Position numbers and translations under genes: made by a program. A stretch of DNA of 64,000 bases from the NCBI RefSeq assembly GCF_038396615.1, contig NZ_CP121689.1, positions 1,748,001 through 1,812,000 of the forward strand, in the 5' to 3' direction. The notes below the pieces were generated by a model that saw nothing but the letters and a program-made list of their open reading frames with translations, was not told where the DNA came from and did not search any database. Source of the DNA: Thermatribacter velox. Lineage in GTDB: Bacteria > Atribacterota > Atribacteria > Atribacterales > Thermatribacteraceae. Below, one piece after another: positions 8,026 to 16,013 of the stretch (its first letter is position 1; each line of letters begins with the position of its first letter).

Positions 8026-9800
8026 TCCCTTACTCCTCCAAAAAGACGGCGATATTCTTCACAGGAAGAAAGAAGCTCTTCGTGAGAACCCTCAGCTCGA
8101 ACCGTTCCATCCCAGAGCAAAACTATCCTGTCTAAGTCTTTGACCATAGCCGGCGAGTGTGCCACCACGATGACAATTTTGCTGCGGTCAATTTCGGAGA
8201 TTGCTTCGCGGATGTAACGCTCTGATTCCGGATCCAGGTTGGAAGTTGCCTCATCAAAGACCAGAATGGGCGGGTCTTTTAAAAAAGCCCGGGCAATGGC
8301 AATGCGCTGCTTCTGACCTCCGGAAAGGCGACATCCGGCATCTCCAACGTTGGTATCGTAACCCTTCTCAAGGGCCATCACAAAATCATGAGCCCGTGCT
8401 TTTTTTGAAGCCTCAAAAATTTCCGCAGGTTGGGCATCGAGCTTCCCGTACAGGATGTTCTCCCAGACTGTTCCCCCCAAAACCAGAGCATCCTGAAGCA
8501 CTACCCCTATCAGATTGCGTAGTGAAGAAAGCTTGATTTTGCGGATATCAATCCCGTCTATCTCGATGTTCCCTGAATCTGGGTCGTAAAAGCGGAGAAG
8601 CAGGTTGATTAAGGTGCTCTTTCCGGCTCCACTGGGACCTACAATGCCCACTTTTTCACCAACTTTGACTTCCAGGTTAAAGTTCTTAAGCACCTTTTCA
8701 CCTTGATAGGAGAAGGACACGTCCCGAATTCGCAATCCACGGGTCACTTCCTTTTTCTCGATACTTCCTTCTTCATCTTTTACCTGGGGAGGAATATCCA
8801 GAAATTCGAAAATACGCTCTGCTGAAGCCAGGCTTTGCTGGAGAATCTGAAAACCCCTGCTGAAGCTGGAAAGAGGTGACGCAGCAGTAACCAGGTAGCC
8901 AAGAAAAGCAACCAGACCACCCGGTGTCAGGTTCCCCTGGATCACTTCTCTCCCCCCAAACCAGATCACCGCAGTGAGAGCACAGGAAGCAACCAGCTCC
9001 ACAAGTGGCGTAAGCAAGGCCTTGGCGCGGGCCTGCTTCATGGCCAATCTGAAGTTGACTTCATTTTCAGCTTCAAAACGCTGCACCTCATAGGGGGAAC
9101 TTACGTAAGATTGAATAATTTTCATTCCAGTAACCGCCCGCTCGATGAGCGAAGTCAGGGTCGCTGTTTTCTTTTGAAGCAGGTGCGAAGCTCCACGAAT
9201 CTTTCTGCCCAGATAATCTATACACAGCCCCACCAAAGGGAAAACAGCAACCGAAAAAAGGGCCAGTTTCCAGTGGATGAAAAACAGAAAAACCATGGAA
9301 CCCAAGAAAATCATGATATCCATAAAAATGTTCAAAAACACATTGGCAAAAAAGTTCTGAAGAATGGATATATCATTGGTCATGCGGGAAATAACTTCAC
9401 CAGTTGGATTTTCATGGAAAAAGGAGGCAGAAAGATTGTGCAAGTGCGCATAAAGCTCAGAACGCAAACGGGTGATGGTTCTGAAACCAGCGATGGAAAT
9501 CCAATAGTTCTGCACATAAGATGCAACACCTTTCACAAAAAAGATGATCACCACTCCAAAAGAAATGAGCATCAAAAGGCGAATGTTGCGCTCCAGAAGC
9601 ACCTTATCAATGATATCCTTTACCAACCAGGGGAGAACTATGCTAAAGCTGGCCCCAACAATGGCCATCAAAATAGCACCCAGAACAAACTTCCAGTAAG
9701 GTCGCAAATACCTTAGTAAACGTCCGAGGCTGCTCTTTCTGAAAACATTTTTACTTTTTAAGAAATGCGCAGACTTTTTCAGCCAGCAGCTCCGCTGCAT
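8007..9800 (-). CDS. msbA: ABC exporter, MsbA-like lipid A flippase
   Basis: This half-transporter of about 597 residues has a six-helix type IV exporter membrane domain (roughly residues 30-320) fused to an ATPase. It shows Walker A GPSGAGKST, signature LSGGQKQR, Walker B ILVFDEATSNLD and an H-loop histidine in VVAHSPAM. The position immediately after lpxB and its paralogue makes it the probable flippase for lipid A-core across the inner membrane. ATG at 9800 overlaps the preceding gene by 50 bases but has GAGGG about 9 bases upstream, and no other good start exists before the conserved LLRYLRPYWKF. A general multidrug exporter is the alternative; context favours MsbA. Confidence 0.85.
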   Translation of the reverse strand: MQRSCWLKKSAHFLKSKNVFRKSSLGRLLRYLRPYWKFVLGAILMAIVGASFSIVLPWLVKDIIDKVLLERNIRLLMLISFGVVIIFFVKGVASYVQNYWISIAGFRTITRLRSELYAHLHNLSASFFHENPTGEVISRMTNDISILQNFFANVFLNIFMDIMIFLGSMVFLFFIHWKLALFSVAVFPLVGLCIDYLGRKIRGASHLLQKKTATLTSLIERAVTGMKIIQSYVSSPYEVQRFEAENEVNFRLAMKQARAKALLTPLVELVASCALTAVIWFGGREVIQGNLTPGGLVAFLGYLVTAASPLSSFSRGFQILQQSLASAERIFEFLDIPPQVKDEEGSIEKKEVTRGLRIRDVSFSYQGEKVLKNFNLEVKVGEKVGIVGPSGAGKSTLINLLLRFYDPDSGNIEIDGIDIRKIKLSSLRNLIGVVLQDALVLGGTVWENILYGKLDAQPAEIFEASKKARAHDFVMALEKGYDTNVGDAGCRLSGGQKQRIAIARAFLKDPPILVFDEATSNLDPESERYIREAISEIDRSKIVIVVAHSPAMVKDLDRIVLLWDGTVRAEGSHEELLSSCEEYRRLFGGVREWQKSV

Positions 9801-10854
9801 TCCAGGTAACCCTCTTCTCTATTGGAGGAAGTCCTAAAATTCCTTTTCTTTCAAGTTCCTCCTTCACCTTTATTACCACTTCCCGGGCAGTGATTCGCCC
9901 TCTGCATTCGGGGAAAATCTGGGCATCAAAAACCCGATTGGGAAGAGAAACCCATCTGATTTTTCGATTCAATCTTTCAACTAACCTGGGCTTTACTATT
10001 TTACTCCAAAACGGCAAAACATCCAGCAGTCCCCAGAGACCCTGAAGGGGAACTTTCTCCATGCCTTGCCAAAGCGGCAGTACCACCACTCCCTTTTTCC
10101 CCCGATAGGCCACCTCCAGGTTCACCGATCCAGGAACCATGATCGCCAAATCACTCCCTTCAATCAGAGAGGAAGTATGCCCCCAAACCGGCTTGAGCAA
10201 AGGAGGAACCCGGATGGAAAGAGCAGATAAGCTCTCTGGTTCCAGAAATTCTGGAAACCCCAGCACAAAAGAGGCCTGGGGATAGAACTCTCTATGTAAG
10301 AGAGAAGCTATTTCAGAATAAAAAGGCAGGATATAGGGATAAAGAAGCGGGCGACTGCCAGGAAGAAACAAAAAACGGGGCCTCCCCAATTCAAAAAACT
10401 TTTGAGCATTCTCGAAGGGAGCCAAACACAAAGACTGCAAAAGGTCACCGAGCAGAAAACGTTTGTTGGGAGGATAATGCTCGAAATCCTTTTCAAAGCG
10501 TACCAGAAAAAGGTCCACCTTTTTGATTTCGCGGGGAGGAACACCGTAAGCCCAGAGCGAGTATCCACTTTTTCGCTTCAGTCGATAGGCGTAAAAAAGG
10601 TCTCCACCCATAAAAAGTACCAGTCCCGAAGTCGGAAAAGTAACCCGTTCCAAAAACAGAAACCTGAAAATATGCCGGGAATCTATAACTTTTTCAACAA
10701 GTGGTAAATCTCGGGTGATTTTCTCTTCCCAACCACTCGCAAACTGGCAAGGGGGAATGAACACCCAGACTCGCACTTCCCGGGTCATTGTCTGGAGCGC
10801 TTCCAGAAATGGGCGCAGACTGTAGCAGACCTCGCCAGGACCATTGACAGTCAC
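9751..10854 (-). CDS. LpxB-related GT-B glycosyltransferase-like protein, unknown function
   Basis: The 367-residue protein follows lpxB directly and shares its fold signature. The N-terminal TVNGPGE loop, the FLPGSRPLLYPYILP segment (compare LLLPGSRTGEVEAYL in LpxB) and a DLAIMVPGSVNLEVA motif (compare SISCSGTITLEMA) match the donor-binding half of LpxB. Overall identity by eye is low and the acceptor half differs. GTG at 10854 is the first standard start, but the coding pattern LLLVTVNGPGE extends upstream across the lpxB stop, so the true start may be a non-standard codon. It resembles lipid-A-disaccharide-synthase-related proteins of unknown role. A second glycosyl transfer onto lipid A or core is a guess. 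Confidence 0.7.
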   Translation of the reverse strand: MTVNGPGEVCYSLRPFLEALQTMTREVRVWVFIPPCQFASGWEEKITRDLPLVEKVIDSRHIFRFLFLERVTFPTSGLVLFMGGDLFYAYRLKRKSGYSLWAYGVPPREIKKVDLFLVRFEKDFEHYPPNKRFLLGDLLQSLCLAPFENAQKFFELGRPRFLFLPGSRPLLYPYILPFYSEIASLLHREFYPQASFVLGFPEFLEPESLSALSIRVPPLLKPVWGHTSSLIEGSDLAIMVPGSVNLEVAYRGKKGVVVLPLWQGMEKVPLQGLWGLLDVLPFWSKIVKPRLVERLNRKIRWVSLPNRVFDAQIFPECRGRITAREVVIKVKEELERKGILGLPPIEKRVTWNAAELLAEKVCAFLKK

Positions 10855-10870
10855 CAGGAGCAGAGATGGC

Positions 10871-11998
10871 TCACAAATATCTTTTCACCACCTGGGCCAC
10901 GTTTTCAAAAGGATTGCCCCGACAGAGTTGTTCCCGTAGTTTCCTGCTCCAGAGCTTTGCCTGTTCCTCTCTCTTTTTGCCTTCATTCAGAAACTTTTCT
11001 ACTTCTTGAATTAATCGTTCCGGCCCGAAATCATCCTGAATGAGCTCCGGGAAGATTTCTTCTTGAGCAAGGATGTTAGGAAGCCCCACCCAGCTGCTTT
11101 TAACCAATAGCTTCGCCAGCCGGTAGGTCAACCCAGAAACCCTGTAAACGATAATCTGCGGAACACCGAGAAGGGCCATCTCCAAGGTTATCGTGCCAGA
11201 GCAGGAAATGGAAAAAAGGGCTTCCTGGGCAACATGGTAAAGCTCCTGGTGTGCAACCAGGGTCACCGGCAAGCTTTGCAATTTTTCATCCACCACACTT
11301 TGTATTTCCGAAGAAGCGGTGACCAGTTTCCAAACCAAATAAGGGTATTTTTCGGTGAGGACCTGCAAAGCAGGGAACACTCGCTCGAGATAGGCTTCAA
11401 CTTCACCTGTCCTGCTTCCCGGAAGTAAAAGCACCGTTTTCCTGTCTCTTTTTTCCTGACTCTCTTGTTTTTTCTCAAACTGCTCTACGAACCAAGCTAC
11501 CGGATGTCCCACCCATAAGGCTTTCTTAGGGTCAAAATACGCTTCCTCCCAGGGAAATATGGTGCATATGGAGCTTGCCCAGCGAGAAAGTTTTTTTGCT
11601 CTACCTTGCCCCCACACCCAGACCTGGGGAGGAACAAAGTAAACCACCGGCAAACCCTGAGTATAACAAAAACGGGCCAATCGCAGGTTAAACCCCGGGT
11701 TATCCACCAGAAGCACACAGCGAGGACGTGCAGAAAGAAGATAGCGGGTAGTTTTTCTGAAAAGAGACCACCAGCCACTCAGAGAACGCAGCGCTTCCCA
11801 AATGCCTACTGTGGCCATGCACTGTGTATCACCGAGCAGCAAGGCACCGGCTGCCCGAAGAGCCTCTCCCCCCAGAGCAACCACCGAAAGTTCAGGATAG
11901 ATTTTGTGCAGGGACTCAATTACCAGGGATGCATAACGGTCCCCAGAAACTTCTCCGGTAGACACAAAAACTGTTGCATTAGAAGGAAAAGCTTTCAT
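10871..11998 (-). CDS. lpxB: Lipid-A-disaccharide synthase
   Basis: The 375-residue GT-B enzyme (family GT19) joins UDP-2,3-diacylglucosamine and lipid X at the inner face of the cytoplasmic membrane. Landmarks are STGEVSGDRYA near residue 13, VDNPGFNLRLA, PPQVWVWGQGRAKKL, the LLLPGSRTGEVEAY donor-binding segment and CSGTITLEMALLGVP followed by SWVGLPNILA. The length matches E. coli LpxB. It overlaps lpxI by 20 bases and precedes the LpxB-like gene, forming part of the lpxD-C-A-I-B run. Confidence 0.96.
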   Translation of the reverse strand: MKAFPSNATVFVSTGEVSGDRYASLVIESLHKIYPELSVVALGGEALRAAGALLLGDTQCMATVGIWEALRSLSGWWSLFRKTTRYLLSARPRCVLLVDNPGFNLRLARFCYTQGLPVVYFVPPQVWVWGQGRAKKLSRWASSICTIFPWEEAYFDPKKALWVGHPVAWFVEQFEKKQESQEKRDRKTVLLLPGSRTGEVEAYLERVFPALQVLTEKYPYLVWKLVTASSEIQSVVDEKLQSLPVTLVAHQELYHVAQEALFSISCSGTITLEMALLGVPQIIVYRVSGLTYRLAKLLVKSSWVGLPNILAQEEIFPELIQDDFGPERLIQEVEKFLNEGKKREEQAKLWSRKLREQLCRGNPFENVAQVVKRYL

Positions 11999-12797
11999 CT
12001 TTTGAAATGCCTACAATACTTACACCCAGCAGGTTGGCAAGGTGAACCACTTCAGGAAAATTGACAATCAGCGTTTTACGAGCTTCAAGGGCAATGACAC
12101 CACCCTGTTTGCCAAGAGCACGGACAGTCTCTTCACCAATCGCCGGCACATCCACAAAGAAATCCTGTCTACTGCGCGCCATCTTCACCACCACCACTTC
12201 ACCTTTTCCAAAAGATACACCTCTCCGGATAGTCTCAGTGGTGCCTTCTGCTGCCTCAACGGCAAGCACTGCACCTTCTTTAAGCACCACAGTTTGTCCC
12301 ACTTCCCAATCAGCAAGAAAAGAAGCAATCTTCACACCCTTTTTGATGTCTACCCAATGCTGGGGGGTGGGCTTTTTAACGGTGAGCGGACCCGGTGGCG
12401 TCAGGCTGCTGGATAGAAAATCAACCGGCGAGAGCAAATGATGGTTTCTCTCTCTAAAGAAGGTAAATACTGCTTCCAGAATTTGCCGGTCAGCCTTTGC
12501 AGTCAAGCGGGACAAAAAAAGTTTCAGGTCATCAGCAATAAACTCTTCGCAAAATAAAAACCCCCGAGGAACTTTGCCGGCAAAACACAAACAGTGGAGA
12601 GAATTGTCATTCAGATAGTCCAGGATGTTCTGTAGGGAAAAACGCTGGTCTACAAAATCGAGAATCAGCGAAGGCCTATAATGTAAAAAAGAGTAACCGT
12701 ATACTTTCACCCGGGCAAAGCTTTTTTGAGCTTCCTGATACACCAGCTCAGGAACCAGTCCTTCTCCAGCGATCAAAAGCAGTCCCTCACTCAGCAC
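11979..12797 (-). CDS. lpxI: UDP-2,3-diacylglucosamine diphosphatase LpxI
   Basis: The 272-residue protein belongs to the LpxI (formerly DUF1009) family, which hydrolyses UDP-2,3-diacylglucosamine to lipid X. It replaces LpxH in many non-proteobacteria. Recognisable parts are the N-terminal LLLIAGEGLVPELV, the AVEAAEGTTETIRRG loop, and the C-terminal DVPAIGEETVRALGKQGG followed by ARKTLIV. It starts with GTG, overlaps lpxA by 11 bases and lpxB by 20 bases, so translation is coupled along this stretch. Confidence 0.93.
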   Translation of the reverse strand: MLSEGLLLIAGEGLVPELVYQEAQKSFARVKVYGYSFLHYRPSLILDFVDQRFSLQNILDYLNDNSLHCLCFAGKVPRGFLFCEEFIADDLKLFLSRLTAKADRQILEAVFTFFRERNHHLLSPVDFLSSSLTPPGPLTVKKPTPQHWVDIKKGVKIASFLADWEVGQTVVLKEGAVLAVEAAEGTTETIRRGVSFGKGEVVVVKMARSRQDFFVDVPAIGEETVRALGKQGGVIALEARKTLIVNFPEVVHLANLLGVSIVGISKDESFSF

Positions 12798-13590
12798 TTT
12801 CTTTCAACCCCCGGTTCTCTCTCCAGCGCAAAACGCCCCTTTTGCTCTCTTCAAAAAAGGCAACGATTTCCCGAGCTACCTCTTGAGAAAATTCTTCTCT
12901 CACCATCTCCAGGGCTTTACCAAGCGGGAGTGAAGAGTGATAAAGAATTCGATAAATCCTTTTGATCAATTCTCGCTCTTTGGCAGAGAAGCCTCTGCGG
13001 CGCAAGCCCACCACGTTTAAGCCGAATATTTGAGCCGGGTGTCCATCAACGAGCAAAAAGGGCGGAACATCCATGACTACTTTGGAAAGCCCTCCCACCA
13101 TAGCCAGCCTCCCAATACGCACAAATTGGTGCACTCCCACATACCCACTGAGCACTGCCTGAGGACCGACGGTCACATAGCCAGCCAGGGCTGCTCCATT
13201 AGCCATGGTTACCTCATCCCCGATTTCGCAATTGTGAGCGATATGGCAGTAAGCCATTATGAAGCAGTTATTGCCCACCCGCGTTGACTTCCCCTCACCG
13301 GTGGCCCGGTGTATGGTAACAAACTCCCTCAAAACGGTATTATCACCAATCACTACTTCGCTATCCTCGCCCCGATAAGCAACGTCCTGGGGTGGAGCAC
13401 CCAGAACCACATGGTGACCTATGGTGCAGTTTTTTCCAATACTTACTCTGCCCTCAATAACCGAAAAAGCACCAATTTTGGTCCCCTCACCAATCCGCAC
13501 TCCTCCACCAATAATCGAGTAAGGACCCACTTCCACACCGGTATCCAGAAGAGCTCCCTTTTCAATGCAGGCAGTAGGATGAATATTCAC
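12787..13590 (-). CDS. lpxA: UDP-N-acetylglucosamine acyltransferase
   Basis: The 267-residue left-handed beta-helix enzyme carries out the first step of lipid A synthesis, moving a hydroxyacyl chain from ACP to UDP-GlcNAc. Hexapeptide repeats run from IHPTACIEKGALL to VRIGRLAMVGGLSKV. The catalytic histidine is His116 in YCHIAHN. The C-terminal helical part has VGLRRRGFSAKE. GTG at 13590 gives the standard N-terminus; a longer frame to 13632 reads back into lpxC and lacks conserved sequence. It overlaps lpxC by 29 bases. Confidence 0.94.
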   Translation of the reverse strand: MNIHPTACIEKGALLDTGVEVGPYSIIGGGVRIGEGTKIGAFSVIEGRVSIGKNCTIGHHVVLGAPPQDVAYRGEDSEVVIGDNTVLREFVTIHRATGEGKSTRVGNNCFIMAYCHIAHNCEIGDEVTMANGAALAGYVTVGPQAVLSGYVGVHQFVRIGRLAMVGGLSKVVMDVPPFLLVDGHPAQIFGLNVVGLRRRGFSAKERELIKRIYRILYHSSLPLGKALEMVREEFSQEVAREIVAFFEESKRGVLRWRENRGLKESAE

Positions 13591-14428
13591 TGTTTGCAGC
13601 CATCTCCTCACTAAGCAATTTCGCCATTTCACGATTTAGGCTGTGACCCGAGCGTACTGCAAAAAAGCAACCCCGAATCCGCACCTGAAGCAGAAATAGG
13701 TCACCCAGAAAATCCAGGACCTTATGCAGGGCAGGCTCTCCGGGGGAACGAAGCGGCAGCGAAGGACAACCCTGGGCATCGAAAATTATCGCCCAGTCTT
13801 GGGCTCCCTTTCCCAAACCGCTTGCTTTAAGGTAAGGCAACTCAAAATGAAAAGCAAAAGTGCGTGAAGCGGCCAGTTCCAGAAAAGGATCTTCCTCACT
13901 GAAGGTCACGAATTGAGCAAAACGAGAATGCTCCACAGCATCCAGAAAATAGAAAACTTGCATTTTTTGAGCAGGAAAAGCCAGAATGTAGTTCTGGCCA
14001 TCCCCAACCTGCAGAAAACGGCGAATCTCAAAAAACGGAGAGCGAGCGTCCTGAACAATAATACCTGCTCGACCAAACTTTTCAACCCAGATACGAGAGC
14101 TGGTATCTCCTGCAGGCAATTCGTTTCCCCAAACCAGAACCTCCAGATTGTCAATACCCATAAGGTAACAGGCAGCCAGGAAATGCTCCACCGTCTTGAG
14201 TTCTACACCTTCTCTCATCAGGGAAGTGGAACGGGGAAAAGGAGAAAGCCACTGCAAAGAAGCGGGAATGACAGTTTCCCCACAGGAAGAATAAACTCTG
14301 AAAACAATACCCTGGCTCACTTTACCAGGAAATACTTTAACTCTGGTTTCCTCCCCACTGTGCAGTCCCTTACCCTGTACTTCGAAAGGTTGAGCAATGG
14401 TCCTCTGGAAGTGCCAGGCTTCATTCAT
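13562..14428 (-). CDS. lpxC: UDP-3-O-acyl-N-acetylglucosamine deacetylase
   Basis: The 288-residue zinc deacetylase performs the committed step of lipid A synthesis. GKGLHSGE opens the first domain; the zinc ligands are His82 (TVEHFLAA), His235 and Asp239 (HKVLDFLGDL); the catalytic Glu81 and His262 (SGHSLNREM) are present. The substrate loop reads ELPAGDTSS rather than the common DGS form. It is slightly shorter than the E. coli enzyme (305) and is not fused to FabZ as in some phyla. Its ATG overlaps the lpxD stop (ATGA). fabZ, often next to these genes, is absent from the window. Confidence 0.95.
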   Translation of the reverse strand: MNEAWHFQRTIAQPFEVQGKGLHSGEETRVKVFPGKVSQGIVFRVYSSCGETVIPASLQWLSPFPRSTSLMREGVELKTVEHFLAACYLMGIDNLEVLVWGNELPAGDTSSRIWVEKFGRAGIIVQDARSPFFEIRRFLQVGDGQNYILAFPAQKMQVFYFLDAVEHSRFAQFVTFSEEDPFLELAASRTFAFHFELPYLKASGLGKGAQDWAIIFDAQGCPSLPLRSPGEPALHKVLDFLGDLFLLQVRIRGCFFAVRSGHSLNREMAKLLSEEMAANSEYSSYCLH

Positions 14429-15441
14429 TGCTTGCGGAAAACAGCCTTCTCCAGTTTCCTGATGCGCTGGAAAAGCTCGGGCAGTTTTCGTATCAGTGCC
14501 TGCTGGCGCATCTCCCGGTGATGCTCCTGAGCAGGAAAACCAGAAACCACCGCGTCAGGACCAACCTCAGACACCACTCCCCCTCTCGCCGCTACCCGGG
14601 TAGCTCTGCGCACCCGGGTATGGTCAACCACTCCACTTTGCCCACCCAGAACAGCCAAATCTTCAACCACCGAACTTCCTGCAATACCAGATTGAGCAGC
14701 AATCAGCACTTGTTCACCAATTCGGACATTGTGAGCTATCATAACCAAGTTATCTATCTTGGTCCCCCGACCAATTCTCGTTTCTCCCAGCGTAGCCCGG
14801 TCTACAGTTGAATTGGAGCCAATTTCCACCTCATCTTCGATAACCACCCGGCCCAAGTGTGGTATTTTCAGGTGCTTTTCCCCATCCCATTCATAGCCAA
14901 ACCCATCTCCACCGATAACCACACCGGGGTGCAGAATAACCCGGTTACCAATTTCACAATCTGCTCCGATGACCACACCTGGGTAGATGAGACAACCCGA
15001 ACCGATACGGACTCGCTCTCCAATGTAAACCCGAGGAAAAATTTTGGTTTGCGCCCCAACCTGGGCTCCCTTTTCAATCACTGCAAAGGGCCCAACCCAG
15101 ACTCCTTCACCAAGAGAAGCTTCAGGATGCACAAAAGCACTGGGGTGCACACCTTCTCTTTCTTCCGTTCGAGAAAACAAAGGGGCAATCTTCGCAAAAG
15201 CTAAGCGAGGATGGGCAACCACCAGGAGATTTCTATCGGGAAACTCAGCAACAAACTTTTCTTCCACAACCAGAACCCGAGAACGGGAAGAGCGTACTTC
15301 CTCCAGAAATTCTTCCCGAAACAGAAAAACCAGCTCCCCCGGTTCTGCTTGAGCGGGAGTGTTAAGACCCGTAATCTCAAAATCGGGGTCACCGACTACG
15401 GTGACCCCGCCTAAAAGCGTAGCAACCTCTTTTAACTTCAA
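14425..15441 (-). CDS. lpxD: UDP-3-O-acylglucosamine N-acyltransferase
   Basis: The 338-residue enzyme adds the second acyl chain in lipid A synthesis. An N-terminal uridine-binding domain (residues 1-100, MKLKEVATLLGG to HPRLAFAKIAPLF) precedes a left-handed beta-helix of hexapeptide repeats starting at VHPSAFVHPEA. The IAHNVRIGE segment carries the catalytic histidine region, and the C-terminal part ends in a helix (QRIRKLEKAVF). The likely start is TTG, with GAGG about 12 bases upstream. It lies 26 bases after skp and overlaps lpxC by four bases. Confidence 0.95.
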   Translation of the reverse strand: MKLKEVATLLGGVTVVGDPDFEITGLNTPAQAEPGELVFLFREEFLEEVRSSRSRVLVVEEKFVAEFPDRNLLVVAHPRLAFAKIAPLFSRTEEREGVHPSAFVHPEASLGEGVWVGPFAVIEKGAQVGAQTKIFPRVYIGERVRIGSGCLIYPGVVIGADCEIGNRVILHPGVVIGGDGFGYEWDGEKHLKIPHLGRVVIEDEVEIGSNSTVDRATLGETRIGRGTKIDNLVMIAHNVRIGEQVLIAAQSGIAGSSVVEDLAVLGGQSGVVDHTRVRRATRVAARGGVVSEVGPDAVVSGFPAQEHHREMRQQALIRKLPELFQRIRKLEKAVFRKQ

Positions 15442-15467
15442 GGTATTGCTCGACCTCGATTTCCTCT

Positions 15468-15995
15468 TTACTTATTTTGTGCAGCCACTACTTTCTCAAG
15501 CTCTGCAAGCACCTGTTCCGTAATATCCACGCCTCCATAAAAAACAAGGGGTATATCCAGGAGTTCCTTCTGGCTCACCGGAACTCGCACTTCACTCCGT
15601 AAAACCAGAGTAAGCCCCTGTGCTTCAGCAACCTGCTTGATTGCCTGAATAATATCCTGGTAGCGCTGATTGACCAAATCCTGGCGCTCAGCAAGCATGG
15701 CATCCCGAACTGGCTTCCACTCGGCGTTCATTTCTTCTTCAAGCTTTTGAACCTCTTCCCGAGTTTTTCCTTTGCCTTTTTCGTTAAGCTCGGCTTGCCT
15801 TTTTTGCATCTCATCGAGCAGCTTCTGCTCCAAATCAGCGATTTTCTGGGTGTTGGGATGTGCCGCAAAAACCTTGTTAATATCCACCAAACCGATTTTT
15901 ACATCAGCTGGTTTGGCAGCAGCCCAGGACACCACAGAAAAGCCCAACAGCGAAACAACCGTTACCAGTGCTACAACCACTAAACGTCCACGCAT
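15468..15995 (-). CDS. skp: OmpH/Skp-family periplasmic chaperone
   Basis: The 175-residue protein has a cleavable signal peptide (about residues 1-26, ending SWAAA). A short strand segment, VKIGLVDINKVFAAHP, is followed by a long charged coiled-coil region (about residues 50-115), then a returning strand with LTLVLRSEVRVP. Skp is a trimeric periplasmic holdase that carries unfolded outer-membrane proteins to BamA. The gene sits between bamA and lpxD, its classical position. Sequence identity in this family is always low; fold features and context carry the call. Confidence 0.88.
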   Translation of the reverse strand: MRGRLVVVALVTVVSLLGFSVVSWAAAKPADVKIGLVDINKVFAAHPNTQKIADLEQKLLDEMQKRQAELNEKGKGKTREEVQKLEEEMNAEWKPVRDAMLAERQDLVNQRYQDIIQAIKQVAEAQGLTLVLRSEVRVPVSQKELLDIPLVFYGGVDITEQVLAELEKVVAAQNK

Positions 15996-16013
15996 AAATT
16001 CTCTCCTCTCTTT

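Noticed and set aside
9111-9716. A 201-codon plus-strand frame opposite the msbA-like gene
   Set aside because: Lysine/asparagine/histidine-rich composition typical of reversed membrane-helix codons; no support.
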